Shown: positions 8,250 through 16,006, counted from the stretch's first letter. The stretch: DNA of 64,000 bases from Candidatus Cryosericum hinesii (GCF_003570985.1 NZ_QXIW01000033.1:1-64000); one strand, 5' to 3'. Numbers and translations: made by a program. Notes: generated from the letters alone by a model not told the origin.

Positions 8250-8633
8250 CTAGTCCCCTTTTGGCGGCTTCTTGTCGCCGGTATCCTGACGCGTCGCCGG
8301 GGGAGCCTTGGGGTGGAACGTGAAGTTGGCCTGCTCCATCCTGGCGAGGGTGGTGTTGATCGCTTTCAGGTTGCTGTACAGCTCATTGTCGAAGTCGTGC
8401 GCCATCTTCTCGTCAATCATCATGCGGCAGAGTGCCAGAGCAGTGATGGCAAGGCGCTCGAGATGCTTCCGCCACTCGCCAGGCCAGTACCCGGCCGGAA
8501 GGGCAGCGATCTTGTTGCACTCGAGATCGATTGCCAGGTGTCTTGCTGTGGTCGCGATCTTGTCTTCGTTCTCGGGTACCGGGGTCTTGATGATAGCATC
8601 CTGTGCAAGGAATGGCTGCGAACGTTCACTCAT
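8250..8633 (-). CDS. Hypothetical protein with EWRKH motif, last gene of leader-controlled operon
   Basis: 127 residues with AGGAGGATGCC before the ATG. The central part, EWRKHLERLAITALALCRMM followed by DEKMAHDFD, is mostly helical. It has a clear relative in the small frame at 39660-39854 (EWRKHVRALGITSLALIYWM, then a similar GHEFD). The C-terminus is Pro/Lys-rich and disordered. It is the last of five minus-strand genes that follow the tandem riboswitch-like leader at 10.1-10.3 kb. Function unknown. Two related copies in one island suggest a mobile-element family. Confidence 0.65.
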   Translation of the reverse strand: MSERSQPFLAQDAIIKTPVPENEDKIATTARHLAIDLECNKIAALPAGYWPGEWRKHLERLAITALALCRMMIDEKMAHDFDNELYSNLKAINTTLARMEQANFTFHPKAPPATRQDTGDKKPPKGD

Positions 8634-8642
8634 GGCATCCTC

Positions 8643-9014
8643 CTAGGAGATGAGTGTCATGCTGTGCTTGGCTGCAGCTTCGATCAGTTCGGCCCTGCAG
8701 GCGGCCGTGAACCATGCCAGGCACATGTGCGCCAAGTTGTCGATGGGGCGCCAATCCCCGAGTATCTTGGGCCCGAGGTAGCGGACGCTGGCCTCGAACC
8801 CATGGCTCCCTCCGTAGTTCCAGTAGTAGTCGATGACGTCGGCGGGGGTGATCTTCGCCACCCTGGGTTCATCGGTCACGACGTCGGCGTACGTGACGAT
8901 CAGGGACGTGTGGTGGACCTCCTCAACGCTCCAGTCCCAGGGAGCGCCGACCCTTTGCTCGAACAGTTCACCCAGGTCATCTGAGGCTGCGCTACGTTTT
9001 GCGCTGCTATCCAT
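8643..9014 (-). CDS. Hypothetical protein
   Basis: 123 residues, start ATG preceded by CTAGGAGGTCCGT. The sequence has an alpha/beta look, with FEQRVGAPWDWSVEEVHHTS, DYYWNYGGSHGFEASVRYLG and a final helix (AAAKHSMTLIS). It sits 9 bases upstream of the 127-residue gene and 9 bases downstream of the 65-residue gene, clearly the same operon. No family recognised. Confidence 0.65.
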   Translation of the reverse strand: MDSSAKRSAASDDLGELFEQRVGAPWDWSVEEVHHTSLIVTYADVVTDEPRVAKITPADVIDYYWNYGGSHGFEASVRYLGPKILGDWRPIDNLAHMCLAWFTAACRAELIEAAAKHSMTLIS

Positions 9015-9023
9015 ACGGACCTC

Positions 9024-9221
9024 CTAGTCCTCAATGTTGAGAAGCGTATAGGTACCGACCTCCCCACTTCTGTCCGCGGCGGCCATGAAGACCTCTGCAT
9101 CTCTCCGATCGGTGAATGTTGCGATGATGATGGAGGGGGCATCCGGGGCAAGGCGGTAGCCAATGACGGCCTCAATGTCATACATGTGCGCCAGGACGAC
9201 CTCGAGTACTGATCGTGTCAT
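9024..9221 (-). CDS. Small hypothetical protein
   Basis: 65 residues starting MTRSVLEVVLAHMYDIEAVI. The pattern IIIATFTDRRDAEVFMAAAD suggests a compact alpha/beta fold. It lies in the same operon as its neighbours, with a 9-base gap to the downstream gene. Not recognised. Confidence 0.6.
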   Translation of the reverse strand: MTRSVLEVVLAHMYDIEAVIGYRLAPDAPSIIIATFTDRRDAEVFMAAADRSGEVGTYTLLNIED

Positions 9222-9254
9222 GGTCTATGCTCCCTTCTCGCCGGCTGAACTCAT

Positions 9255-9992
9255 TCAAGAGACCATGGCGTCCCCAGGGACACAGTGATGACCGAGGGCT
9301 TCAAACCCGGGTACATGCCAGATGTTGCCATCTGCGGAGTTGTAGTAGTTGGCGTTGAGCTTGCGCTTAGACAGGCGACCACCACACCGTGCACACCTAT
9401 TCCTGTTGTCACAGAGGCAATGCATGGTCAGCACCTGTGCCTGGAAGACCGGACTGGGATCCAGGCACTCCCCTCGGTACTCGTGGCAGACCGGGCAGAG
9501 TGCCAACCCCTTGGGGACCCCTGGAGCTTCTGTATTGAGACCAGAGAGCCGCAGCAGGTCCTCGGCAGTTGCCGGCCTCGCGCCCATCGTGAGGTCGCCC
9601 ATGAGGGCACCTGTGACAGGATGGCTGCTGATGGACTCGGCCAGGATGGCCACCCGTGTGGCATACGTGGCATCTGTTGCCGTCCAGGCACTGACGCGAC
9701 GCGAAAGCTTGAGGATGCCCGTCATGAGCATCCCGTTGGTGGGGATGTCACTTGCCGGCCGGCACTGACCATTCATGAGGTAGAAGCAGCGGTCAGGCGC
9801 CAGGACGAGACAGGTATTCAGGTCGTTGGCCAGTGCTTGCGAGATGGCGACGGTGAGCAGGGCTTCCTCACTGATGGTTGGCAGAATAGTCACATGGTAC
9901 AGCGCAGCCACAAGCCTTGTTTCCAGATACGGGAACACTGGCGGATGCGGCCACGGTCCTGGCAGGATGACCGACGTGTCCTGGGAGATCAT
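9255..9992 (-). CDS. Hypothetical zinc-binding protein under leader control
   Basis: 245 residues. The N-terminal 150 residues are hydrophobic to mixed and not recognised. The C-terminal 90 residues are rich in Cys and His: CPVCHEYRGEC, then HCLCDNRNRCARCGGRL, then HVPGFEALGHHC. That is enough ligands for two zinc sites. Its ATG overlaps the stop of a 19-codon upstream frame as ATGA. It is the first sizeable gene after the tandem SAM-II-like aptamers. A nucleic-acid- or protein-binding role is possible, but nothing shows which. Confidence 0.7.
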   Translation of the reverse strand: MISQDTSVILPGPWPHPPVFPYLETRLVAALYHVTILPTISEEALLTVAISQALANDLNTCLVLAPDRCFYLMNGQCRPASDIPTNGMLMTGILKLSRRVSAWTATDATYATRVAILAESISSHPVTGALMGDLTMGARPATAEDLLRLSGLNTEAPGVPKGLALCPVCHEYRGECLDPSPVFQAQVLTMHCLCDNRNRCARCGGRLSKRKLNANYYNSADGNIWHVPGFEALGHHCVPGDAMVS

Positions 9993-10048
9993 TGTGCGTC
10001 ACCAGAGTGGTTCGTGTGCTTGAGGTTGGATCTCGGTTCGTCGTGCAT
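9989..10048 (-). CDS. 19-residue leader peptide gene, coupled to zinc protein
   Basis: AAAGGAGGCAGTGAC precedes an ATG at 10048 and opens 19 codons (MHDEPRSNLKHTNHSGDAQ). Its TGA overlaps the next gene's ATG as ATGA. The excellent ribosome site belongs to this tiny frame and not to the 245-residue gene, so ribosomes probably reach the zinc protein by termination-reinitiation. It lies between the riboswitch-like leader and the first large gene. Confidence 0.5.
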   Translation of the reverse strand: MHDEPRSNLKHTNHSGDAQ

Positions 10049-10103
10049 GTCACTGCCTCCTTTGTCATCAGGCGCAGCGAGCCTCACCAGGAGAACCGAA
10101 GAC

Positions 10104-10137
10104 GGCTCCCCTGCCGCAAAGACGTGGCAAGGGAGCC
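10104..10137 (-). terminator. 12-bp perfect hairpin after second aptamer
   Basis: On the minus strand GGCTCCCTTGCC (10137-10126) pairs over its full length, with one G-U, to GGCAGGGGAGCC (10115-10104) around a 10-base loop. The following bases, GTCTTCGGTTCT, are only moderately U-rich. The hairpin starts 8 bases after the conserved GCUAAA of aptamer 2, where an expression platform would sit. It could be a terminator or an anti-terminator element. Confidence 0.55.
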
Positions 10138-10145
10138 ACGGCATT

Positions 10146-10191
10146 TTTAGCAGGTTGGTGAGGCGGCTGCAAGTTGCCATAAATCGCCGCC
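10146..10191 (-). ncRNA. SAM-II-like aptamer, second of tandem pair
   Basis: Minus-strand RNA: GGCGGC stem strand, GAUUUA, a loop with GGCA, CUUGCA, GCCGCC stem strand, a 10-base linker, then GCUAAA and UGCC. The P1 strands pair perfectly (6 bp). The loop GGCA can pair with the 3' UGCC as the pseudoknot. This is the order of elements in the SAM-II riboswitch: UGAUUUA, UUGC, GCUAAA. The stem and pseudoknot bases differ from the other three copies while remaining pairable. A covariance search against Rfam SAM-II and SAM-V would settle it. Confidence 0.6.
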
Positions 10192-10217
10192 GGGCTGCAG
10201 TGCAGTCCAGGAAAAGC

Positions 10218-10246
10218 AAAAACCTTGCGCGCCAAAAACGCAAGGT
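10218..10246 (-). terminator. Intrinsic terminator between the tandem aptamers
   Basis: CCTTGCG (10245-10239) pairs with CGCAAGG (10229-10223) on the minus strand and is followed directly by TTTTT (10222-10218). It lies about 27 bases past the GCUAAA of aptamer 1, so aptamer 1 is well placed to control early termination. Confidence 0.75.
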
Positions 10247-10271
10247 CAGAACGTCAACTCCTGTCCCGGCG

Positions 10272-10325
10272 TTTAGCACATTTGTAGAACCCGCGGATGC
10301 AAGTAGCCTTCGTAAATCACCGCGT
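10272..10325 (-). ncRNA. SAM-II-like aptamer, first of tandem pair
   Basis: Minus-strand RNA reading CGCGG, UGAUUUA, a loop with AAGGCU, CUUGC, CCGCG, then UACAAAUGUGCUAAA and CGCCGGGACA. P1 (CGCGG/CCGCG) is 5 bp, and loop GGC can pair with the downstream GCC. The solved SAM-II aptamer carries the same UGAUUUA, UUGC and AAAUGU(A)GCUAAA blocks in the same order. A TTGACA-N16-TATTCT promoter starts transcription a few bases upstream, and an intrinsic terminator follows. Near-identical copies lie at 34073-34123 and 38493-38542. SAM binding is inferred from sequence resemblance only. Confidence 0.7.
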
Positions 10326-10336
10326 CGTACAATTTT

Positions 10337-10364
10337 AGAATACAGCGGACCGTCGACGTGTCAA
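10337..10364 (-). promoter_or_regulatory. Promoter of the tandem-aptamer operon
   Basis: TTGACA (10364-10359) and TATTCT (10342-10337) on the minus strand are 16 nt apart. The same -35, spacing and relation to the aptamer recur at 34141-34168 and 38555-38582. The region from here to 10632 on the plus strand shows no gene. Confidence 0.8.
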
Positions 10365-10632
10365 GACCACTTGGGAGAGCTGAGCTCTTCCCTGGAGAGA
10401 ACGGGTCCTCGATGTCCTGTGTCGATTTCAGGTCAATTCTGATGCTGCACCCTGCCATGGGGCACGAGGCACCTTGAGATCTCCGCTATGGGGCTGGAAT
10501 CGCCCCATGCGGCCACAGCGAGGTGACATCCCAGAAGACTCACTCGTGCTGACCCTTCCTCCGGTTGACGATGAAGCCAAGATAGCTAGCATGCAATACA
10601 GATGTGTGTCATGTCAGCCCCTGGAGGAATGT

Positions 10633-10878
10633 ATGCCGAACGCAGATGACTTTCGAAGTGAGCTCCATAGCATCTTCTCTTCGTCTCGAGGTGGCTACGT
10701 CGACGTGACGTCGGGTGACCTACACCGGAGGGTCGGAGGATATCCGGGGCCAAATCATCGCATGCCGATCTGCTGCAGTGTCATGAGACAGGCCATGCAA
10801 GGTGGTGATGTCATCCTCGATGAACCGCCGAAAGGAAATGGCGCCACGCTTGCGATACGGTACCGATTGCCGCGGTAG
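10633..10878 (+). CDS. Small conserved-type hypothetical protein
   Basis: 81 residues from ATG 10633, preceded by GGAGGAATGT. The sequence VTSGDLHRRVGGYPGPNHRM, then PICCSVMRQAMQGGD and GNGATLAIRYRLPR, resembles a small domain I associate with the N-termini of, or partners to, HNH-type restriction proteins. That link is from memory and uncertain. No HNH gene follows here. It would be the leftmost plus-strand gene of the 10.6-16 kb block. Confidence 0.55.
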   Translation: MPNADDFRSELHSIFSSSRGGYVDVTSGDLHRRVGGYPGPNHRMPICCSVMRQAMQGGDVILDEPPKGNGATLAIRYRLPR

Positions 10879-11049
10879 AACGGCTTGCCTACGCAGGACA
10901 ACTTGTCTGACGAGACCATGGGTGCCCGCACATGGAGCTGACTCCGACGGTTCTTGTGTTGATCCGTGGCTTGCCACCACGGTCCTGCAAGTCACTCTCT
11001 ACTTCTTAGTACACTTGTTCAATAGACAATCGGAATCCTCGGCCCACTC

Positions 11050-11079
11050 TTGCGTATTCCATACATCCAGGGCTATACT
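11050..11079 (+). promoter_or_regulatory. Plus-strand promoter
   Basis: TTGCGT (11050-11055) and TATACT (11074-11079) are 18 nt apart, followed by AATAAGGG. It would transcribe the short frame at 11126 and the gene at 11423. The gap 10879-11125 holds nothing else I can support. Confidence 0.5.
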
Positions 11080-11125
11080 AATAAGGGTGAACGAATCGAT
11101 ACGGTCATCACTCTGAGGAGGGTTG

Positions 11126-11230
11126 ATGCGTCTCAACGTGGGTTTCACAGAAGTGTGTGCACCTAGGTTTGCCCGATCCGACAGCCGGTATACATACGGC
11201 GCTGTTGCGGAGGAACGGCGGTTGCACTAG
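11126..11230 (+). CDS. 34-codon frame with strong ribosome site
   Basis: GAGGAGGGTTG precedes an ATG at 11126. The frame (MRLNVGFTEVCAPRFARSDS...) stops at TAG 11228-11230. It lies 47 bases past the TATACT box. It may be a genuine small gene or the start of a decayed longer one. From 11231 to 11422 there is no convincing gene, although a 42-codon frame opens near 11270. Confidence 0.3.
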   Translation: MRLNVGFTEVCAPRFARSDSRYTYGAVAEERRLH

Positions 11231-11422
11231 TGTTTGCGGGAAGACGCCCCTGAACACGGGTGAGACAGGAATGGCAGCGAAGATGACTGATAGGCGTGCG
11301 GATTGCGTGCATCGCCATGACCATCTCGTTGGACACCTGGAAGTTGACATTGATTGTTCCGGTGGCGACAATTGGAGGATTCAAAGGAGAAGGATGTGAC
11401 CCTGTTGAGGGAGGCTGACACC

Positions 11423-11899
11423 ATGGTTGTTTTGCTCACTCACAACTTTGACGGAGCGAGATTCAGGTGGCTTTATGCCAAATACGCTTCTGGATGTAAT
11501 CCAACGCACCACTGCACGAATGCCATCAGAGGAAGATACAGTAGAAGATTCACTCGCTTGAGCAGCGAGTTTCGTCCGGGGCAGACTATTGCTCTTGATG
11601 AGTTTCCAACGGATACATGGGATGCTATATACATTTGCGGCGTTTCGGCAGACGGCTACTCAAGACACACAAACTACCCACACAACGTGCATGTCGCCAT
11701 TTTGCCGAGATCCGGAGCAACAGACACATGGTTGTTTGAAAACTGGACTATGTCTGTCGAAAATGGAGTGTTCGAACGGGTCATTTCTGAGGGTGAACTC
11801 AATAGCAAGTACAAGAGCCTTCCTAGAGAATTCGTTACCTGCCGTATGTTCCGATGGGCAGTGTGGCACTATCGTCACCAGCTTGGGGATGACGAATAG
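11423..11899 (+). CDS. Hypothetical protein
   Basis: 158 residues from ATG 11423, preceded by GAGGGAGGCTGACACC. Features include FDGARFRWLYAKYASGCNPT, FRPGQTIALDEFPTDTWDAI and a Trp-rich end (FRWAVWHYRHQLGDDE). The middle (DAIYICGVSADGYSRHTNYP) looks like an alpha/beta enzyme-like core. I do not recognise the family. Base composition is more AT-rich than the neighbouring genes. It converges with the broken Nmad3 gene. Confidence 0.6.
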   Translation: MVVLLTHNFDGARFRWLYAKYASGCNPTHHCTNAIRGRYSRRFTRLSSEFRPGQTIALDEFPTDTWDAIYICGVSADGYSRHTNYPHNVHVAILPRSGATDTWLFENWTMSVENGVFERVISEGELNSKYKSLPREFVTCRMFRWAVWHYRHQLGDDE

Positions 11900-11909
11900 C
11901 ATATGAGAT

Positions 11910-12314
11910 AGTTGGTTCGTGCCGGCGGTGCGGCAACCACGAAGCGTCTTTGCTCTGCCGCATCGCCGGAAGACGGACGTTTCTCCCTCGAAGGCGGCCA
12001 CACAGTCCAAGGCGACCAGCTCATTGCGCGTCTGCAGCAGCCGAATACTGCCCTGCTCCCGCGAAGCCACTCCACGTCAGGGATGCGACTCATCCGCCAG
12101 GTACATGACATCCGCTGCGTGCGGCTGAGCGCCGGCGCTGACTGCACAAGGAGTTCATGGCACTGGACCTGTGCCGCATGCTCGAAATGAACAGTCGTGC
12201 CATCGTCCTGCTGGCTGGGATCGGTAGAGAAAGCATCCTCCCGTCGGGGAGAATGGGGCTGGCCCATCCTCCGTATCCGCTGTCAAAGCCCTTGCGACTC
12301 AGAATGACTCTCAT
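11910..12314 (-). pseudogene. Broken Nmad3-type (nucleotide-modification-associated) gene
   Basis: An ATG at 12314, preceded by GGAGAGAGCATCGA, starts MRVILSRKGFDSGYGGWASP and then ILPDGRMLSLPIP. This is the characteristic N-terminus of Nmad3 proteins, which are linked to modified-nucleotide metabolism in phage and defence loci. The frame then goes wrong and continues for only about 40 unrelated-looking residues. Recognisable pieces such as SIRLLQTRNELVALDCVAAF occur in another minus-strand frame further on. At least one frameshift or deletion has therefore inactivated it. Family members are usually well over 200 residues. Confidence 0.6.
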
Positions 12315-12519
12315 TCGATGCTCTCTCCTCTTCTCATACGCACACCTGTCATCAGTGTCCCAACTGAGCGCGACAACAACCATTGTCGGTTTTCGCAACG
12401 CCAATTCAACTGTACGCAAGGAAGCGCGGTGCATGCGACAGCGAGGGCATCTTGCATGGGGGTTGCGCAGTACTAGACTGACTCTGTCGGAGAATGGGCG
12501 AAAAGCAGGGGGCAGGCAC

Positions 12520-13728
12520 ATGACACGTACGGGAAAGGAAGCTCACGGCACTAAGGGTGGTGTAACACCACGACCCGCTCAAACGCCTCAGAGGACCACT
12601 GCCCGAGCCACCCATCGTCGACACCGGCGTGGTCCTTTTATGCGTACACCTCCATTGCTGCTGGACGCGTCGCCGTGGGGGACAACGCTGACCGAGTCAC
12701 CGGGCGGCGGGTGCGATCTTATCGCCATGCTGGCTGCATTGGCGCTCGCCGAACATCGTCAGCAGGAGAACCAGCAACATCAGAACCTGCTGATCGTGGC
12801 AGATACATCAATGCAAGCACGCCTGCTCACATGCGCGCGCCGCGAGACAGGGCTCGGAACGCTTCCAGTGCATACTCTGGATGACCTGCCTGTTGATCTC
12901 CGTGGTATGAGCATCATGCTGGTGTCTGTCACTTCTGATGACGCTCTCCGGACAATGCACCACTTGTGCACGGCTGGGGCTATTCCCTACTGCATCGTCT
13001 GCAATACAGGGACGAAATCAAGCCGGTTCATAGCCGACGCAATTCGCGGCAACTACCAGATTCTAAGGCTTAGCGCAGACCTCATCCTGACACTGGCAGG
13101 ACGCCCGGCTCGTTGGATCTCACCTGTTCGCGTCCTGCTGCCAACCGTTGGGGAGTGGCAGCGCGTGACCTCTGCTACCCTGCCTTCATGCCACTCATTG
13201 CTCGTCGCCCCAGGACCAAGTCAGACGGTTCTGGTCTCCAGTGTCGATCGATGGAACGCGACAAGCCTCTCTGTCTCACTCGGTGTTCAGCTGCCAGGGA
13301 CCATGGGGCTGTTTCTCTACGAGTGCGTGGGGCTTGATCCATACGGCGTGCACGAGATATGTCACGTGCAAACCTTGGCAGTCGATCTCACGGACGTCAA
13401 CGGCCGTGCCGAGATTGCGCCTTTGAGTGAACCTGGTGCGCACAGCCAGGGTCTTGTCAAGACTGTCTCGCTGCGACAGGACCGCAGTGCCGTGAGCCAA
13501 TACGATTCGCCACCACACGGTGCGACAGAGGACAGCTCTCGCCACTACGGAGACGACCAGTGGTATGATACCGAAGCAGAAAAAGAGGCCCAAGACCGGC
13601 GCCAAGGCGGCAAGATCAGCTACAGTGACGTTGGTGTCAAGCGGCAAAGCGCCCGGGACTATGGCATCACGTCAGAGCAGATGGAACAGCTACGAAAGAG
13701 GAGAGGTACTCCAAGAGAGGATCAGTGA
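12520..13728 (+). CDS. Hypothetical protein, paralogue-like to the 14.2 kb gene
   Basis: 402 residues from ATG 12520. A second candidate start is ATG 12634 (MRTPPLLLDASPWGTTLTES). After a basic N-terminus comes an alpha/beta region with LLIVADTSMQARLLTCARRE, ISIMLVS-like strands and YCIVCNTGTKSSRFIADAIR. A polar, Arg-rich linker and a short C-terminal motif (EQMEQLRKRRGT) follow. Its layout (S-x-W-x-T-T near the start, then an Ala-rich helix, then strand-helix units) resembles the 424-residue protein at 14225. Family unknown. It faces the BREX operon tail to tail with one gene between. Confidence 0.6.
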   Translation: MTRTGKEAHGTKGGVTPRPAQTPQRTTARATHRRHRRGPFMRTPPLLLDASPWGTTLTESPGGGCDLIAMLAALALAEHRQQENQQHQNLLIVADTSMQARLLTCARRETGLGTLPVHTLDDLPVDLRGMSIMLVSVTSDDALRTMHHLCTAGAIPYCIVCNTGTKSSRFIADAIRGNYQILRLSADLILTLAGRPARWISPVRVLLPTVGEWQRVTSATLPSCHSLLVAPGPSQTVLVSSVDRWNATSLSVSLGVQLPGTMGLFLYECVGLDPYGVHEICHVQTLAVDLTDVNGRAEIAPLSEPGAHSQGLVKTVSLRQDRSAVSQYDSPPHGATEDSSRHYGDDQWYDTEAEKEAQDRRQGGKISYSDVGVKRQSARDYGITSEQMEQLRKRRGTPREDQ

Positions 13729-13769
13729 GCATATTGCTGCACATCGGCTCTGGCTGTCAGATTGGCTAA

Positions 13770-14036
13770 GTGTACGACTACACGAATGGCTCAGTTGTTG
13801 TCTCGCGAGAAGCAGTGATCTCCACCACCAGGGAGGTGCCTTTGACTATCCACACGAACGGCTCATCGTCAGCCGGGACCAAGAAGGCCAAACATAAGAA
13901 GCGGAGGAAGCGTTCCGAGTACTACATCGAGAAGGCCGTGTCTGCTCAGCGGCATGCTCGTGGCACTCACCCGAACATCTCCAGTTCAACGATTGAAGAT
14001 CTGTTGAAGAGGCGCGGCACTGCTGGACCTGATTGA
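13770..14036 (+). CDS. Small basic hypothetical protein
   Basis: 88 residues from a GTG at 13770 without a clear ribosome site. The centre is strongly basic (KKAKHKKRRKRSEYYIEKA). The end, STIEDLLKRRGTAGPD, echoes the end of the upstream 402-residue protein (MEQLRKRRGTPREDQ). The shared RRGT tail suggests a common docking or degradation motif, or simple duplication. Function unknown. Confidence 0.4.
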   Translation: MYDYTNGSVVVSREAVISTTREVPLTIHTNGSSSAGTKKAKHKKRRKRSEYYIEKAVSAQRHARGTHPNISSSTIEDLLKRRGTAGPD

Positions 14037-14162
14037 GGCCACACATGCCTGGCTGGCAGATTCTGCTCGTTCCGCCCGCTGAGCCCGGGAGTCGGGTGCG
14101 TTCGCCCTCGGAACTGCAATGATGCGACCGCAGAAGGTGTCTTCCCAGGAGACCCAGCTACG

Positions 14163-14190
14163 TTGCCGACCTTCGACGTCGTGCTACAAT
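14163..14190 (+). promoter_or_regulatory. Promoter before the 424-residue gene
   Basis: TTGCCG (14163-14168) and TACAAT (14185-14190) are 16 nt apart and lie 34 bases upstream of the ATG at 14225. Confidence 0.5.
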
Positions 14191-14224
14191 ATCTGATGAT
14201 ACGGCTCACTGAGGGGATGAGGCG

Positions 14225-15499
14225 ATGCAGTCGGGTTCGAAAAAGGAGACAGTGCTGGCAACTTGGCGAGCAGTATCCACCAAACCACAGGGGCACACTG
14301 ATCAAGGAGATCAGAAACTCCGTGTCTCGCACGTAGACACACGCGCATTGGGCTCAGTGTGGCACACCACCGCCAACAACGGTTCTTGGTCCATTACAGA
14401 AGCACTGGCCACAATCTTCTCGGCGTTCCTCGCAGCGAAGCTCGCGGCAAAGCAACGCAGGTCAGGCCCGATCCAGCTTGTCGTCCCATCCCCGGTACAA
14501 GCCCTGCTGACCACAAGTCTCCTCAGAGACCTGGGCCTTGGCAACATGGCGGTCTCGACTGCTCCCAGACAACCGCAACGTGGCGGCAGTCACAGCATCC
14601 TTGTGGTCTCTCTGCCCTCGAGCGGTGATTCCATGAGCAGCGACTATATCGGTATGATTAAGAACGCTCTGAGACACGACGTCTATCCCAATAGGGTCGA
14701 GGTAATCTCTGTCGGTGCAAAACCACTCCCGAATGCGTGTCATTCAGATCTTCTGGCGCGCGCGAGGCTGGACCCTTTCACTAGCAGAGGAGACCTGATC
14801 TTACGACTGCCTGCTCTCTCTTCACTAGCCGAGCGGAAGGTTGTCCCGTTGCTCACATCTCAAGACGTCCACGAGATCCCCTTGCTCATGGGGCGTCGCA
14901 ACTGGACGAATCAGAGAGTTGTCTGTCTTTGTGGACCCGATCTGCCGCCCATAATAGCCGGCTTCAGCCATCTCTTCGCCAGAGAGGCGAGTGTCATGAC
15001 GAACTCCCCCCAGTCTCTCGGATTCCGTGCTGCTGCGTCGAAGTCGCTCAGCGACATGCGAGACTTTGAGGGCGAGGCAGTCCTCTGCACGTCCAAACAG
15101 TGGCTGCTCGTCGAGCCACAACTCGGTCGGGACGGCGCTCATCGAGATGCGACGCTCTTCATGCGAGCCGCATCTACCACAGCCTTCTTCACCCAGCTTG
15201 CGCACGGGAAACTCGATGGCTCAGTCGGAGTAGGAGTCCCGAAAATCCATCATCAAGCGGCTGACCGCGCCAGCAGCCCCCCGCCTCCCAAACAAGAGCC
15301 CACCGTCACCCAACGGGCGGTTCAAGCGACACCTACCTCCCATTCGACTGCAGCCAGACCAGAACTGAACAACAAGAAGCATCGGTGCCGGCGCTACAGC
15401 GATCTCTATGAGAAGAGACTCCGTGAAGTCCTTGCGAAGCTAACGCCTGAGGAGACTGAAGCGCTGCTCGCTGCTCTTGAAGCGCAGGAGGCGGAGTGA
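14225..15499 (+). CDS. Hypothetical protein
   Basis: 424 residues, start ATG preceded by GAGGGGATGAGGCG. Residues about 40-140 alternate strands and helices (ITEALATIFSAFLAAKLAAK, QLVVPSPVQALLTTSLLRDL, HSILVVSLPSSGDS). A second alpha/beta part contains NQRVVCLCGPDLPPIIAGFS. Then a Pro/Thr-rich linker leads to a helical C-terminus with YSDLYEKRLREVLAKLTPEE. I recognise no family. Its organisation parallels the 402-residue protein at 12520. Both lie beside, but converge on, the BREX operon. Confidence 0.65.
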   Translation: MQSGSKKETVLATWRAVSTKPQGHTDQGDQKLRVSHVDTRALGSVWHTTANNGSWSITEALATIFSAFLAAKLAAKQRRSGPIQLVVPSPVQALLTTSLLRDLGLGNMAVSTAPRQPQRGGSHSILVVSLPSSGDSMSSDYIGMIKNALRHDVYPNRVEVISVGAKPLPNACHSDLLARARLDPFTSRGDLILRLPALSSLAERKVVPLLTSQDVHEIPLLMGRRNWTNQRVVCLCGPDLPPIIAGFSHLFAREASVMTNSPQSLGFRAAASKSLSDMRDFEGEAVLCTSKQWLLVEPQLGRDGAHRDATLFMRAASTTAFFTQLAHGKLDGSVGVGVPKIHHQAADRASSPPPPKQEPTVTQRAVQATPTSHSTAARPELNNKKHRCRRYSDLYEKRLREVLAKLTPEETEALLAALEAQEAE

Positions 15500-15559
15500 C
15501 GTGCCACACTCCGAGGGTGACAGTCGGCTGTCGTCATTGCACGCAAGAACGGACCAGCT

Positions 15560-16006
15560 ATGAGAAAACCTGTTGCCATCAATGAACAAGGGAAGCCACC
15601 AACCATGGCAGAGCTGCTGGAGCAGGCAGGTGATGCTCAACAGTGGTGGGGGGCGATAGCCGCGTTCCTCGTCGACTCGTACCGCGTGCGTGCTACGGTG
15701 CGGTGGGAGTCTCAGTCTAGGGCTTGGGGAGAGACCTACTGGAAGGGCTCAAGCCCAGTCGTACACATCGTACCCTGCAACGGACATCTACTAGCGTTCA
15801 TCCCCTTCAGAACCGCTGCGGTGAACAGGGCGACCACGAACCCCGGACTTCTCGATCCTGCTGCACGGACTGCGCTCGACAGCTACGTTGCTGGAGAAAG
15901 TCCTATGCCCGTTGTCTGTGTACGCTCAGACGTAGACGTAGATGCTGTCATGCGCCTGGTGTCGCTGGCTCATCCTCGAAAAGGTCATCCGTGCGGTTCC
16001 CTGTAG
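15560..16006 (+). CDS. DUF3788-like protein, end overlapping brxL
   Basis: 148 residues. The region WWGAIAAFLVDSYRVRATVR through a Trp/Gly-rich strand (SRAWGETYWKGSSPVVHIVP) to CNGHLLAFIPF resembles small DUF3788-type proteins in layout. That is a tentative match. The ribosome site is poor. The last 20 residues are read from DNA that is also the 3' end of brxL on the opposite strand, with a tail-to-tail overlap of 59 bases. The C-terminus may be an artefact of a lost stop. Confidence 0.45.
   Translation: MRKPVAINEQGKPPTMAELLEQAGDAQQWWGAIAAFLVDSYRVRATVRWESQSRAWGETYWKGSSPVVHIVPCNGHLLAFIPFRTAAVNRATTNPGLLDPAARTALDSYVAGESPMPVVCVRSDVDVDAVMRLVSLAHPRKGHPCGSL

Noticed and set aside
9285-10442. 385-codon plus-strand open frame
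   Set aside because: It is antisense to the 245-residue zinc protein, its ribosome-site-bearing leader peptide and the tandem aptamers. It has no ribosome site and no recognisable domain.
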